The translations under genes were made by a program, and so were the position numbers. From assembly GCA_013619145.1 (NCBI GenBank), contig JABXKR010000157.1, positions 1 through 47,496 of the forward strand: DNA of 47,496 bases, in the 5' to 3' direction. Of the stretch, positions 1 to 9,757 are shown piece by piece; position 1 is the first letter of the stretch; the number at the start of each line of letters is the position of its first letter. Source of the DNA: Psychromonas sp. (lineage in GTDB: Bacteria > Pseudomonadota > Gammaproteobacteria > Enterobacterales > Psychromonadaceae). A model generated the notes under the pieces. It did not search any database. It saw only the letters and a program-made list of their open reading frames with translations, and was not told the origin of the DNA.

Positions 1-366
1 AACACTAATCCCAATGCACCAGTAATAGGCAATCATTCTCTTTTCTGGAGTTTCAGTTCAGGTGATCAAGTATTACAGAACTTTGCAGGTGTTCTGATTA
101 AAAGCGTACGCACTTCGGATATGGTGTTTCGTTTAGGCGGTGATGAATTTGCTATTATTCTGCAGCCAGGGGGGCAAATTTCGGTTAATATCGTGATTAA
201 CCGCTTGCATACGGAAATCAAGAACAACGCTTTTTTAAGTGAGTTAAATTTTTCCAGCAGTGTTGGTTTTAGCCATTGGGAGATGGGGCGAAGTGCTAAC
301 GAACTGTTTTCAACCGCAGATCAAAACTTATACACGAATAAAGCTTCAAGCAAAATAGAGCGTTAA
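1..366 (+). CDS. Diguanylate cyclase, C-terminal part of GGDEF domain (5' end outside window)
   Basis: The frame is open from base 1 to the stop at 364-366, so this is the C-terminal 121 residues of a longer protein whose start lies upstream. GGDEF domains make cyclic di-GMP from two GTP. The signature RLGGDEF is intact near residues 45-51 of the visible part. An RxxD motif (RTSD) ends five residues before GGDEF, which is the spacing of the allosteric inhibitory I-site that binds c-di-GMP. The segment before it (GDQVLQNFAGVL) matches the usual GD-x-VL helix. The protein is therefore probably active and product-inhibited. The sensory or membrane N-terminus cannot be seen, so the input signal is unknown. 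It converges on ybbP. Confidence 0.9.
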   Translation, partial: NTNPNAPVIGNHSLFWSFSSGDQVLQNFAGVLIKSVRTSDMVFRLGGDEFAIILQPGGQISVNIVINRLHTEIKNNAFLSELNFSSSVGFSHWEMGRSANELFSTADQNLYTNKASSKIER

Positions 367-383
367 AAAATCACAGTGATTTT
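367..383 (+). terminator. Perfect 8-bp hairpin after the GGDEF gene
   Basis: AAAATCAC and GTGATTTT form a perfect 8-bp stem around a single A immediately after the stop codon, ending in a short T run. It may be a weak intrinsic terminator. The one-base loop means the inner pairs must open, and the U-tract is short. Confidence 0.4.
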
Positions 384-439
384 ATACCCATGATACTTGA
401 AGATGCAGATTCCAGCATCTTGAAGAGGTTTGGGTATAA
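382..439. repeat. REP-like imperfect palindrome
   Basis: Outer arms TTATACCCA (382-390) and TGGGTATAA (431-439) are perfect complements, with inner arms AGATGC and GCATCT forming a second stem. This nested palindrome between two convergent genes has the layout of a small dispersed extragenic palindromic repeat or a bidirectional terminator. Only one copy is seen in the window. The remaining sequence to position 504 holds nothing recognisable. Confidence 0.5.
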
Positions 440-504
440 AACAGCAGTAAGCTCTACGACGGTTTTATTGCAGTAAAAAAATTGACGGAGAGGTGATAGC
501 TGCA

Positions 505-2937
505 CTACTTCAATGGCTTTAATAATTGCTTAATCGCACTCATTAAACTGGCAAACACAATCAGCATCGCCAGTATGGGCACAACAAACCACATTCCAAT
601 ATGCAAGCTAGGCTCTAACTTAAAGCCCAATTTCATTAAACTAAACACAATGCCCTCTGCAGCGACTACGGCAACAAAACCCGCAGCGATTGCCATTACA
701 CCATATTCACTCCATAACGTTTTGCTGATAAGCTTTCTACTTGCCCCTAACGTTCGATAAAGTGTGATTTCACGCTGCCGTTGCTTCAAGCTCAAGCGCA
801 ATAGTGTGAAAATCAATAATACGCCACTTATCACTCCAAGCCCGGCCAATACAGTTAACGACCAGGTTATCTGCTTCAATATGGTTTGAACTTTCCCACC
901 CATAATTCGAAAGTCCAATAAGCTCACAGTTGGGTAATCTCGCCCCAGCTGATTCAGTATGGGGATTTGCTGTTCGGCAATACGAAAACTTACAAGCCAA
1001 GTGGCAGGCAACGCCGCAATCACATCTGGCGTGAAAATAAAGTAAAAGTTAGGTTTCATACTTTGCCATTGTACTGCTCGAATCGAATTAACGACCGCAC
1101 TAAAGTTCTGACTATTAACAGAGAAACTTAAGCTGTCTCCCACTTCAATGTCAAGATCCTGCGCCACACTTTGTTCTACAGAAACAGCATTAGTTTGTGT
1201 CCATTCACCAGCACGAACCTCATTATGAATTGGCAGTCGATCTGCCCAGGTAAAGTTAATTTCACGATGCAGAACATGTACCCTTTGCTGCTCTTTAGAG
1301 AGTGAGCTTTTGAGATTCAGACCATTAATTTCCGTCAATCGACCACGAATAATCGGATAAGCTTGCGATCTTTCAATATTGTTTTTATCCAATTTTTGTA
1401 GATATTCCTGCTGCTGCGCAGGGGCAATATTGATAGCAAAGACATTCGCGGCATCTGGTGGTAATGTCTGTTGCCAATCTCCCAATAAGTCCGTACGTAC
1501 CAGCCAGATAACAGCAAGCAGCATCAATGAACCGGATAATGCAGCCAACTGCATTATGCTTCTATTCGAAGAGCGTTTAATACGACTTAGTGCAAGGGTC
1601 ATCGCAGGCTCCCATTTGGATTGACTAAGCAAATTCAGTAAACCATAACTGCTGTTCGCCAGCACTAAAAACAACAAGATTAGACCGATAAATACCATCC
1701 ACACCAAAGCATTATTTCCATAGAAAAGTAAAAAAGCCACAGCAGGCACAGCAATCAGCCACAACCCTTTTTTCGGCGAGGTCGGCACTTGATCCTGCAG
1801 CACCGCAATGGCTGACGTATCTAATAATCTAATTAACGGAATGCCTAGTGCAGGCAAACCAATCAGCAATGCGACCGAAGCTGCAAATACAAAAGGCTGC
1901 CAACCGTAACTTGGTAATTGCTCAGGTAAAATACCCGTCAGGGGTAAACGCAACAGTAGCTCTAACCCGAGGCCAAGCAATGATCCTAACAATAAAGCTG
2001 TAGCAAACATTAAAACAACTTGTCCCAATAACCATCTAAGTAACCAGCGCTTACTCGCCCCCATGCTTTTTAGCATCGCCACCGTATTTGCCCGACCGCT
2101 GGCATAATGCTGGCATGTAAGCACTAAGGTCACTGACGCCATTAATATCACCATCAAAATAGTTAACGATAAATACTGCTTAGCTTTGAGAATTAAATCC
2201 GCAGTTCTACCTTGATTATCTTCACTGATCCAACCTTGTGAAGCTTGCAGCTTATAACCGCCCTGCAGCTGATTTAATGCGTTATTTTCACCTTTAAAAA
2301 AAGTTCGATATTGAACTCGACTGCCTAATTGAATAGCACCGGTTTTATGCAAATCAGATTGATGAATAAACACACTGGGCATGGTTCTAAAAGGGTTAAA
2401 AGTCAGTTCGGGTTGCGATTCAATTTTTCCCGAAACCATTAATTCTGCATCGCCAATGGCAATCAGATCACCAATGCGCACCTCCAATAATGAAAACAGA
2501 CGGTCTGCAAGCCATAACTCTCCCGGCTGCACCGATGATCTGATCTGTGCATCCTGCCCCACTAAAATCAAATCACCGCGTAATGGATAACTACTTTCGA
2601 CAGCCTTAGCATTGACTAACTGCATCTTGTTGTCGCTAAATGCCATGGTCTGGAAGCGAGTTTGAGCAGAAAAAGTTAACCCTAGATTGCGCGCATCAGA
2701 CAGTAACAATTCGGGTATTGGATTGGCTGAACGGAAGACCAAATCGGCGGCCATCATCGAACGACCTTGAGCTGTCATCAGCTTTTCAACTCGAATAGCC
2801 AATGCCGATAACGCAACGACACAAGCAATAATCAAAATAAGCGCAGCCATCACAGGCCAAAGTTGACCTTGCCAGATCTCGCGCAAACTCCAACGCAAGA
2901 CCATTTTATTGCCTGAAGAGGTTTTTACATTTTTCAT
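505..2937 (-). CDS. ybbP: ABC transporter permease, YbbP family (FtsX-type)
   Basis: This 810-residue membrane protein has a hydrophobic segment near residues 28-50, a large soluble domain, a cluster of membrane helices around 260-440, a second soluble domain, and three C-terminal helices around 700-805. This is the duplicated FtsX/MacB-like permease architecture of YbbP. With the ATPase YbbA it forms an ABC system of the lipoprotein/lysophospholipid export class. The substrate is not established from sequence. Its start codon overlaps the ybbA stop by one base, so the two are translationally coupled. The pairing with divergent tesA is the same as in Escherichia coli, which supports the assignment. 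Confidence 0.85.
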   Translation of the reverse strand: MKNVKTSSGNKMVLRWSLREIWQGQLWPVMAALILIIACVVALSALAIRVEKLMTAQGRSMMAADLVFRSANPIPELLLSDARNLGLTFSAQTRFQTMAFSDNKMQLVNAKAVESSYPLRGDLILVGQDAQIRSSVQPGELWLADRLFSLLEVRIGDLIAIGDAELMVSGKIESQPELTFNPFRTMPSVFIHQSDLHKTGAIQLGSRVQYRTFFKGENNALNQLQGGYKLQASQGWISEDNQGRTADLILKAKQYLSLTILMVILMASVTLVLTCQHYASGRANTVAMLKSMGASKRWLLRWLLGQVVLMFATALLLGSLLGLGLELLLRLPLTGILPEQLPSYGWQPFVFAASVALLIGLPALGIPLIRLLDTSAIAVLQDQVPTSPKKGLWLIAVPAVAFLLFYGNNALVWMVFIGLILLFLVLANSSYGLLNLLSQSKWEPAMTLALSRIKRSSNRSIMQLAALSGSLMLLAVIWLVRTDLLGDWQQTLPPDAANVFAINIAPAQQQEYLQKLDKNNIERSQAYPIIRGRLTEINGLNLKSSLSKEQQRVHVLHREINFTWADRLPIHNEVRAGEWTQTNAVSVEQSVAQDLDIEVGDSLSFSVNSQNFSAVVNSIRAVQWQSMKPNFYFIFTPDVIAALPATWLVSFRIAEQQIPILNQLGRDYPTVSLLDFRIMGGKVQTILKQITWSLTVLAGLGVISGVLLIFTLLRLSLKQRQREITLYRTLGASRKLISKTLWSEYGVMAIAAGFVAVVAAEGIVFSLMKLGFKLEPSLHIGMWFVVPILAMLIVFASLMSAIKQLLKPLK

Positions 2938-3611
2938 TACAGCTCCTGCAGTTGACCTGCATGGATAGCCAGTGTGCGATCACATCGTTTAGCGAGCATT
3001 GCATCATGGGTAATCAATACTAATGTAGTGTCATGATTACGGTTCATTGCAAATAACAGTTCAATAATATTTTCTGCGGTTTTTTGATCCAGATTTCCGG
3101 TCGGTTCATCAGCAAATAATATTTTGGGCTGTGTCATAAACGCCCGCGCTAATGCCACACGTTGCTGCTCTCCACCTGATAATTGCGCAGGCAGATGCGT
3201 TTCACGCCCAGCGAGCCCCACAGACTGTAACAGCTGCTTAGCTTTGTCGATATCCTCCCCGTCTCCTCGTAAAATAGCAGGCAAGATAACGTTTTCTAAT
3301 GCTGTGAGTGATGGGATCAATAAGAAACTTTGGAAAACAAAACCAATGGATTCACTGCGTATTTTTGCCCGCTGCTCATCATCCAACTGCGACAATGGCC
3401 GACCTAACAGCTCAATCTCACCTTTGCTTGGAATATCGAGTCCTGCTAATAGTGTCATTAAGGTTGATTTACCCGCACCAGATGTGCCAATAATAGCGAC
3501 AGTCTCACATGAAAAAACTTCAAATGAGATATCATTTAAAATGGCTATCTCAGCTTCATTTGCAATGACTGATTTACTTACCGATCTTGCTTTAATAATA
3601 GGTAATGACAT
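2937..3611 (-). CDS. ybbA: ABC transporter ATP-binding protein YbbA
   Basis: The 224-residue ATPase of the LolD/MacB class powers the YbbP permease. Walker A is GTSGAGKST at residues 42-50, the signature is LSGGEQQRVALARAF, Walker B is ILFADEPTGNLD, and the H-loop is LITHD. The length fits the family. The start ATG lies on the complement of 3609-3611 and overlaps the tesA ATG on the opposite strand through one CATG. The promoter and ribosome-binding sequence of each gene must therefore lie inside the other's coding region. Upstream, on the minus strand, only a weak purine stretch (GGGAAAA) is seen. Confidence 0.9.
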   Translation of the reverse strand: MSLPIIKARSVSKSVIANEAEIAILNDISFEVFSCETVAIIGTSGAGKSTLMTLLAGLDIPSKGEIELLGRPLSQLDDEQRAKIRSESIGFVFQSFLLIPSLTALENVILPAILRGDGEDIDKAKQLLQSVGLAGRETHLPAQLSGGEQQRVALARAFMTQPKILFADEPTGNLDQKTAENIIELLFAMNRNHDTTLVLITHDAMLAKRCDRTLAIHAGQLQEL

Positions 3612-4215
3612 GACAAAAATTTTCCCCTTGCTATTTATTCTGCTATTTTCAGCACAAGCAAACAGTGCAACGCTTGTTATTCTCGGTGACAGTTTAAGTG
3701 CGGGTTATCGCATGCCCATAGAGCAGAGCTGGCCATCTTTGTTAAGTGAGCAGCTTAACCTGCTTGATAAACCAACCACAGTGGTTAACGGCAGTATTTC
3801 AGGCGATACCACAGGCAACGGTTTAGCACGTTTACCTGCGCTACTGGCACAACATAAACCCAGCACAGTATTAATTGAATTAGGTGCAAATGATGGTTTA
3901 CGTGGTTTTTCACCAGCAGGGATCATGGCTAATATTGAACAGATGATCACCTTGATTAAGGCGCAAAATGCGCAAGTGATTTTGATGCAAATCCATGTTC
4001 CACCTAACTATGGAAAACGATACACTCAAGCCTTTAGCTCACTTTATCCTGAATTGAGTAAAAAAAGTGACGTTCCATTGATCCCCTTTTTTCTAGATCA
4101 TCTGATCCTAAAACAACAATGGCTAATGAAAGACGGCTTGCACCCAACGCCACAAGCTCAACCTTGGATTGCACAGTTTATGGCAAAAGAGTTAGCGCCA
4201 TATCTGAAAGAGTAG
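3610..4215 (+). CDS. tesA: Multifunctional acyl-CoA thioesterase I / lysophospholipase L1 (periplasmic)
   Basis: This 201-residue SGNH hydrolase cleaves acyl thioesters and lysophospholipids. A signal peptide (MTKIFPLLFILLFSAQANSA) precedes the catalytic block GDSLSAGYR, where Ser28 is the nucleophile. The other SGNH blocks are visible: the Gly block NGSISGDTTGNG, the Asn block ELGANDGLRG, and the Asp-His pair in DGLHP near residue 180. The start at 3610 is chosen because it gives the signal peptide and the E. coli-like length. Longer upstream frames would run antisense through ybbA. AGGTAA about six bases upstream is a plausible ribosome-binding sequence. The last codons (LKE-stop) are the seed of the downstream 20-bp array. 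Confidence 0.92.
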   Translation: MTKIFPLLFILLFSAQANSATLVILGDSLSAGYRMPIEQSWPSLLSEQLNLLDKPTTVVNGSISGDTTGNGLARLPALLAQHKPSTVLIELGANDGLRGFSPAGIMANIEQMITLIKAQNAQVILMQIHVPPNYGKRYTQAFSSLYPELSKKSDVPLIPFFLDHLILKQQWLMKDGLHPTPQAQPWIAQFMAKELAPYLKE

Positions 4216-4464
4216 TACAGGATTTGAAAGAGTAGTACAGGACTTGAAAGAGTAGTACAGGACTTGAAAGAGTAGTACAGGACTTGAAAGAGTAGTACAG
4301 GATTTGAAAGAGTAGTACAGGACTTGAAAGAGTAGTACAGGATTCGAAAGAGTAGTACAGGATTTGAAAGAGTAGTACAGGATTTGAAAGAGTAGTACAG
4401 GACTTAAAAGAGTAGTACAGGACTTGAAAGAGTAGTACAGGATTCGAAAGAGTAGTACAGGATT
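4204..4464. repeat. Tandem array of thirteen 20-bp units between tesA and tilS
   Basis: Units begin at 4201 (a diverged first unit inside the tesA 3' end) and then every 20 bases from 4221 to 4441, followed by a four-base start of another unit. The consensus is GAYTTGAAAGAGTAGTACAG, with changes only in the GAYTTG part (GATTTG, GACTTG, GATTCG, GACTTA). The array fills the whole space between the stop codons of the two convergent genes. Its first unit contains the tesA codons LKE-stop, so it looks like a slippage expansion of the tesA 3' end. No spacers separate the units, so it is not a CRISPR. On the minus strand it contains no stop codon in any frame; on the plus strand it contains TAG and TGA repeatedly. 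Confidence 0.98.
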
Positions 4465-5827
4465 AAGCAAATGAGATGCGTAAATTACACGACGGTGCTT
4501 CACTTGCTAAAGTTTGACACTGCCATAAACCAACGGCCAATCTCAGCTCACCATTTATCAAAATAAACGGCACCAAATCACGTAACCAGGGCGGAACATG
4601 GTATTCATGTAATAATTTTTTAATACTGCGGGAGCCTGTTCGACCAATTGGCTTGCAGGTTAATTGAGCCGGCAACTGCTGGCGAAAACAGATTTCAATT
4701 TTTGAATTTTCTTGGAATTTCAGCACTTCACTTAAGTTATCTTCGCCTTCAATATGATTGAAAAATAACTTTACCCGTCCATCCGCTAAACTTATTTTTT
4801 TTTCACCTTGCCAGACAATTGACTCACAGCAGTCTGCTGCGATATCTCGATCCCTTAGCAGGTAAATATGCTGGCGGTAGCGACGGATAGAATAACCTTT
4901 AAACTGCATAACGGGTAAAGCGTCATTTTTTGCTAAGACAACATCGGTCCAAATGGTTTGTAATTGTATCGCAGACGGGTAATCCAGCTCATTTTCTTTA
5001 AACCAAAAACGTAAAACATTATTGCGACGCCCGCTGCTTATTTTTTTTAATTGCTCAAAATTTAAAGCTTGCTGATTTAAAAAACAAAACACAGCAGTGC
5101 TGAAATCCTGTGCGGCTATTTCGTCTAAAATCTGTTGCTGTTCCTGACAAATAGTTGCGGTGCGAGCCACCGATTTACTGATGCCGGGCCAACGCATTTT
5201 TAATAATGGTGAAATAGTATGACGGATGAAATTTCGATCAAAAACTTGATCGTCATTACTTTCATCTTCAATCCAATCTAATTGAAACAGAGCTGCGTAG
5301 TCCTCTAACTGTGCCCGAGAGCAGTTTAATAATGGCCGGATTAAATAACCCGACTTAAGCTTCTGCTTGTGACGGATGCCCTGCAGCCCAGTATTACCAG
5401 AGCCTCTTTTTAATGCTAACAATACCGTTTCCAGCTGATCGTCTTGATGGTGGGCAGTAACTAAATAGCTATTGGCAGATAATCTTTCTCTTAAACAGGC
5501 ATAACGTTTTTCTCTGGCAAGAGCTTCAAGGCTAGTACGGGTTTGTTTGTTTAGATGCACCCTTGAGCAGGTAAAATCAATGACTAAATTAGCGCATAAA
5601 TCATGGCAGAAATCACTCCAGCTCTGCGCATTTTTACTTAGCCCATGATTAATATGATGAGCGCTAAGGGTTAAATTCGGCTCTATTTCGCGTAATCTGG
5701 CGAAAAGATGCAACAGCACAACGGAATCTAAACCGCCACTTAAGGCGATATGATAATCAATATTGTCAGTTACAGGTGCAGATAACAGCTGCTTGGCGAA
5801 TTCTTCTAACAAATCATCTTGTCGCAT
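4463..5827 (-). CDS. tilS: tRNA(Ile)-lysidine synthase
   Basis: The 454-residue enzyme uses ATP to attach lysine to C34 of the CAU-anticodon tRNA-Ile, which switches it to reading AUA. The N-terminal PP-loop SGGLDS is at residues 30-35, and the ATPase domain continues through HHINHGLS, TAHHQDDQLET and the helical TilS substrate-binding region. The C-terminal domain ends around PPWLRDLVPFILINGELRLAVGLW. It lies 44 bp downstream of dnaE, with accA missing from its usual place between them. The stop codon directly abuts the 20-bp repeat array. A GAGAC/GTCTC dyad lies in the short dnaE-tilS gap. Confidence 0.93.
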   Translation of the reverse strand: MRQDDLLEEFAKQLLSAPVTDNIDYHIALSGGLDSVVLLHLFARLREIEPNLTLSAHHINHGLSKNAQSWSDFCHDLCANLVIDFTCSRVHLNKQTRTSLEALAREKRYACLRERLSANSYLVTAHHQDDQLETVLLALKRGSGNTGLQGIRHKQKLKSGYLIRPLLNCSRAQLEDYAALFQLDWIEDESNDDQVFDRNFIRHTISPLLKMRWPGISKSVARTATICQEQQQILDEIAAQDFSTAVFCFLNQQALNFEQLKKISSGRRNNVLRFWFKENELDYPSAIQLQTIWTDVVLAKNDALPVMQFKGYSIRRYRQHIYLLRDRDIAADCCESIVWQGEKKISLADGRVKLFFNHIEGEDNLSEVLKFQENSKIEICFRQQLPAQLTCKPIGRTGSRSIKKLLHEYHVPPWLRDLVPFILINGELRLAVGLWQCQTLASEAPSCNLRISFA

Positions 5828-5871
5828 AAAATCACAAACCTTGCGAGACTAAAGTCTCACCTCCAATAAAA

Positions 5872-8800
5872 TTAACTGACATGATCAAAGTGTAAGCTAA
5901 CATTTTCTTCACCCACGAGACGCTCCAATGAAAACAATAGATCATCAGAGGGTGTTACCGACCAAGCGCGCCCTAATGACAGCTCTGTTTGTGCTTGTTG
6001 ATTTTTATATTCGATAAAAACAGGACACAAACCACCCTTTGCCGGTTGTAAAGCCTCATTTAACTGTGTTTGAAAATCAGCGCCTATTTGCAGGAAATTT
6101 ACTTTTAAACGTAATTTTGATGCAAAGCGTTCACGCGCCTGATCAATACTCATCACTTCACGGGCATTCATTTTTAAGCCGCCGTTAAAGAAATCTTCAC
6201 TCACTTGACCTTGTAACACCACAACACTATCTGTCACCAACAGTTCTTCATATTGATCCAGCAGATCTGCAAATACAGTAATATCCATACGCGAGCTTTT
6301 ATCATCAAGGGTAATAATCCCCATACGTTTACCCGCTTTAGTAACCATTACGCGCATGCTTAAAATAAGCCCTGCGACGCGGCTGTTTTGACCGCGACGG
6401 TTAGCGATAAGATCCACCAGTTTAGTACAATGAAAAGCTCGAATATGTGACTCATACTGGTTGATAGGGTGCCCTGTTAGATATAACCCAAGCGTCTCTT
6501 TTTCACCGGCTAACCACTGTTTTTCCGGCCATTCCGGCACCGATGCAAACTTATTGGCTATCTCTTCACTGTCAGTGGTCAACACACCAAACAGATCGCT
6601 TTGTCCGAATGATTCAGCTTTTTTATGCTGCACAGCTGATTGCAGTGCATTCGGTAGCGTTTCCATTAAAGCGGCACGATGAGGCCCAAGCTTATCTAAC
6701 GCACCGGCTAAAATCAGCTTTTCTAAGATACGTTTGTTACAACGCTTAAGATCAATACGGTTACAAAAATCAAAAAGATCTTTAAACTTGCCACCCGCTT
6801 CACGCGCTTCAATAATCGCATCAACAGGGCCTTCGCCCACCCCTTTCACCGCACCAATACCGTAAACAATGCGCAGATCCGGATCAACGTTAAATTTGAA
6901 TAAACCTTCGTTGACATCAGGGGGACCAAGATCTAATCCCATACTTTGACACTCTGCCACCAAAATAACGATTTTCTCGGTATTATCCATATCCGCAGAC
7001 ATAACCGCGGCCATAAAATAGGATGGGTAGAAGGTTTTCATCCACAGCGTTTGATATGAAACGAGTGCATAAGCTGCTGAGTGTGATTTATTAAAACCGT
7101 AACCAGCGAATTTTTCTACCAAGTCGAAGATCTTCATGGCCAGTTCGCCATCAACCCCATTGGCAATCGCGCCCTCTTCAAAGGTAGCGCGCTGTTTTGC
7201 CATCTCTTCCGGCTTTTTCTTACCCATAGCACGACGTAACATATCCGCGCCACCCAGTGTATAGCCGGATAAGACCTGAGCAATCTGCATTACCTGTTCT
7301 TGGTATAAAATAATGCCGTAGGTTGGTGATAAGATCTCTTTTAATGATTCATGCTGCCAGGTTGCATCAGGGTAGGAAACTTCCTCTCGACCATGTTTAC
7401 GCTCGATAAAGTTATCTACCATGCCGGACTGCAATGGTCCGGGACGAAACAGCGCAACCAGTGCGATCATATCTTCAAAAGAGTCAGGTTGTAATCGGCG
7501 GATCAGGTCTTTCATACCGCGCGACTCTAACTGGAATACTGCCGTAGTTTCATAGCGTTTTAATAACTCAAAGCAAGCCGGCTCTGTAAGATCTATTTTT
7601 TCGATAAAAATTGGCTCTTCACCGCGCGTTTTTTTATGCGCGTTAGCCATATCAATTGCCCACTGAATAATGGTCAGTGTACGTAAACCCAAAAAGTCGA
7701 ATTTAACCAAACCCGCAGTTTCAACATCATTTTTATCAAACTGAGTAACCGGGTTTTTACCCTCATCATCACAATAAAGCGGCGCAAAATCGGTAATCGT
7801 TGTTGGTGAAATAACCACACCACCAGCATGTTTACCGGCATTACGTATTGTGCCTTCAAGTGTGCGGCACATATCAATTAAATCTCGTACCTCTTCACTA
7901 CCGTCATAACGCTCTTGTAACCTAGGCTCTTCTTCAAATGCTTTTGTAAGCGTCATGCCCGGTGTCGGCGGCACCAATTTGGAGATACCGTCAACAAAAC
8001 CATAAGGATGGCCAAGCACACGTCCGACATCACGAATAACCGCTTTGGCGGCCATAGTACCGAAAGTGATAATCTGCGAAACGGCATCACGGCCATAAAG
8101 CTCGGCAACGTGATCTATTACTTCATCACGTCTATCCATGCAGAAGTCGATATCAAAATCGGGCATAGAGACACGTTCAGGATTCAAGAATCGTTCGAAT
8201 AGTAGTTCCAATTCAAGGGGATCAAGATCGGTAATTTTTAGTGCATACGCAACCAATGATCCCGCACCACTGCCTCGACCCGGTCCAACAGGAATATAAT
8301 TATCCTTACTCCACTGGATAAACTCCATTACGATTAAGAAGTAACCCGGGAAACCCATGGTATTAATCACGTCTAATTCAATCTGCAGACGTTCATCATA
8401 GGGTTTACGGATCTCAGCAAAATCAGGTGAATTTTTATCAAAAAGAAATTCTAAACGTGCCTCTAGCCCCTTGCGGGAAACCTCACAGAAGAAATCATTA
8501 ATCGACATATCGCCAGTCGGAAAATCAGGTAGAAAATATTCGCCTAAACGTAATGTGACATTACAGCGCTTGGCAATTTCGACACTATTTTCAAGTGCTT
8601 CTGGGATATCTGAAAAGAGCTCACACATCTCCTCTGAACTGCGTAGATATTGCTCGGGACTGTAATCTTTATGACGGCGATCATCACCTAATGTATAACC
8701 CTGGTTAATACAAACACGGATTTCGTGAGCGTCATACAACTCTTGATCAGCAAAAACAACCTGGTTAGTGGCAACCACCGGCAGTTTAAATTTTTCAGCC

Positions 8801-9393
8801 CAGGCAAGCGCAAAATGCAGGTAAGTTTCTTCTCCAGCTCGATTGGTACGAATTAGTTCAAGGTAATAACGCTGCGGAAAATATTGTGTATAAAAGTCAG
8901 TAATCTGCTCAGCAAGTTCATGATTGCCTTTTAATAATGCTTTACCAAGATCCCCCTCTTTTGCGCCAGAGAGTAAAATAACACCTTGATTATGTTCAAC
9001 CAACCACGCTTGATCAATAATGGCACGGCCAGCCACATGACCACGTAAATAGGCTTTCGAAATTAACTCAGTAACGTTTTTATAACCAACATCATCCATT
9101 GCCAATGCGGTAATTCGAAATTGTTCACCTTCAAGCAGTTCACTTTGTACCCAAAAATCAGCTCCGACAATCGGTTTGATACCCGCAGCATGAGCGGCGC
9201 CGTAAAACTTAACCAAGCCGCAAAAATTGGTTTGATCGGTTATCGCCAATGCAGGCATATTCATAGCGGCTGTTTTAGCAACTAACGGTTTTACCTTAGT
9301 TAAGCCATCCACCATAGAAAAATCACTATGGACCCTTAAATGGATAAATTTTGGTTGCAGTGTCGATATTGCAGTGCTTTGTGTTTCAGACAT
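5872..9393 (-). CDS. dnaE: DNA polymerase III subunit alpha
   Basis: The 1173-residue catalytic subunit of the replicative polymerase closely matches the usual gammaproteobacterial length (about 1160). Visible in order are the N-terminal PHP domain ([13 protein letters not shown]), the palm with catalytic aspartates in [16 protein letters not shown] near residue 410 and the third in [11 protein letters not shown], the fingers ([19 protein letters not shown]), the tandem helix-hairpin-helix and beta-clamp-binding region, and a C-terminal OB fold ([18 protein letters not shown]). It is co-directional with rnhB but separated from it by 512 bp of rnhB-tail repeats. It therefore probably has its own promoter or is reached by readthrough. 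Confidence 0.97.
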   Translation of the reverse strand: MSETQSTAISTLQPKFIHLRVHSDFSMVDGLTKVKPLVAKTAAMNMPALAITDQTNFCGLVKFYGAAHAAGIKPIVGADFWVQSELLEGEQFRITALAMDDVGYKNVTELISKAYLRGHVAGRAIIDQAWLVEHNQGVILLSGAKEGDLGKALLKGNHELAEQITDFYTQYFPQRYYLELIRTNRAGEETYLHFALAWAEKFKLPVVATNQVVFADQELYDAHEIRVCINQGYTLGDDRRHKDYSPEQYLRSSEEMCELFSDIPEALENSVEIAKRCNVTLRLGEYFLPDFPTGDMSINDFFCEVSRKGLEARLEFLFDKNSPDFAEIRKPYDERLQIELDVINTMGFPGYFLIVMEFIQWSKDNYIPVGPGRGSGAGSLVAYALKITDLDPLELELLFERFLNPERVSMPDFDIDFCMDRRDEVIDHVAELYGRDAVSQIITFGTMAAKAVIRDVGRVLGHPYGFVDGISKLVPPTPGMTLTKAFEEEPRLQERYDGSEEVRDLIDMCRTLEGTIRNAGKHAGGVVISPTTITDFAPLYCDDEGKNPVTQFDKNDVETAGLVKFDFLGLRTLTIIQWAIDMANAHKKTRGEEPIFIEKIDLTEPACFELLKRYETTAVFQLESRGMKDLIRRLQPDSFEDMIALVALFRPGPLQSGMVDNFIERKHGREEVSYPDATWQHESLKEILSPTYGIILYQEQVMQIAQVLSGYTLGGADMLRRAMGKKKPEEMAKQRATFEEGAIANGVDGELAMKIFDLVEKFAGYGFNKSHSAAYALVSYQTLWMKTFYPSYFMAAVMSADMDNTEKIVILVAECQSMGLDLGPPDVNEGLFKFNVDPDLRIVYGIGAVKGVGEGPVDAIIEAREAGGKFKDLFDFCNRIDLKRCNKRILEKLILAGALDKLGPHRAALMETLPNALQSAVQHKKAESFGQSDLFGVLTTDSEEIANKFASVPEWPEKQWLAGEKETLGLYLTGHPINQYESHIRAFHCTKLVDLIANRRGQNSRVAGLILSMRVMVTKAGKRMGIITLDDKSSRMDITVFADLLDQYEELLVTDSVVVLQGQVSEDFFNGGLKMNAREVMSIDQARERFASKLRLKVNFLQIGADFQTQLNEALQPAKGGLCPVFIEYKNQQAQTELSLGRAWSVTPSDDLLFSLERLVGEENVSLHFDHVS

Positions 9394-9444
9394 AGGTTCT
9401 CAATTAATAATGCTGAGTGCTTTAATGCTTTGTATCAATTTACT

Positions 9445-9559
9445 TTATAAAATGCCAAGTGCTTTTTTTACAGGTTTAAAGCTTTTGCGATGCTCAGGAA
9501 TAACGCCAAACTTCTCTATAGCTGCAAAATGCGCTAATTGATGAGGATAACCTTAGCAT
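9445..9559 (-). pseudogene. rnhB tail copy 1 (frameshifted)
   Basis: This copy translates as an RNase HII tail ending ALGIL-stop, but it carries one extra base after the conserved GCGC relative to the other copies. The upstream ATG at the complement of 9557-9559 is therefore out of frame. It is the most diverged unit and the one nearest dnaE. Confidence 0.75.
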
Positions 9560-9609
9560 GCACTTAGTATATCCTTAGTAAGCATGCACAGGGCCAATAG
9601 CTCTATATA

Positions 9610-9723
9610 TTACAGCAAACCAAGTACTTTTTTTACAGGTTTAAAGCTTTTGCGATGCTCAGAAATAACGCCAAACTTCTCTATAGCTGCAAAATGCGCT
9701 ATTGATGGGGATAACCTTAGCAT
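9610..9723 (-). pseudogene. rnhB tail copy 2, 37-codon chimeric reading frame
   Basis: An ATG in the unit's flank opens a 37-residue frame that begins [11 protein letters not shown] and runs in frame into a copy of the RNase HII C-terminus, ending VLGLL-stop. No Shine-Dalgarno sequence is visible upstream. Differences from the real tail are mostly amino-acid-changing, so there is no sign of selection on the peptide. It is probably an untranslated fragment. Confidence 0.7.
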
Positions 9724-9757
9724 GCCAAAATATAGAGAGTGGCAATAGCTCTATATA

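Noticed and set aside
3124-3609. Longer N-terminus for tesA
   Set aside because: The extension is antisense to ybbA and would bury the signal peptide. The start at 3610 gives the family length.
4204-4464. CRISPR array
   Set aside because: Units are directly tandem with no spacers and no cas genes nearby.
4192-4503. 103-codon minus-strand frame with 20-residue periodic hydrophobic sequence
   Set aside because: It is only the translation of the 20-bp array, which has no stop codons on that strand. It overlaps tesA and tilS ends and has no ribosome-binding site.
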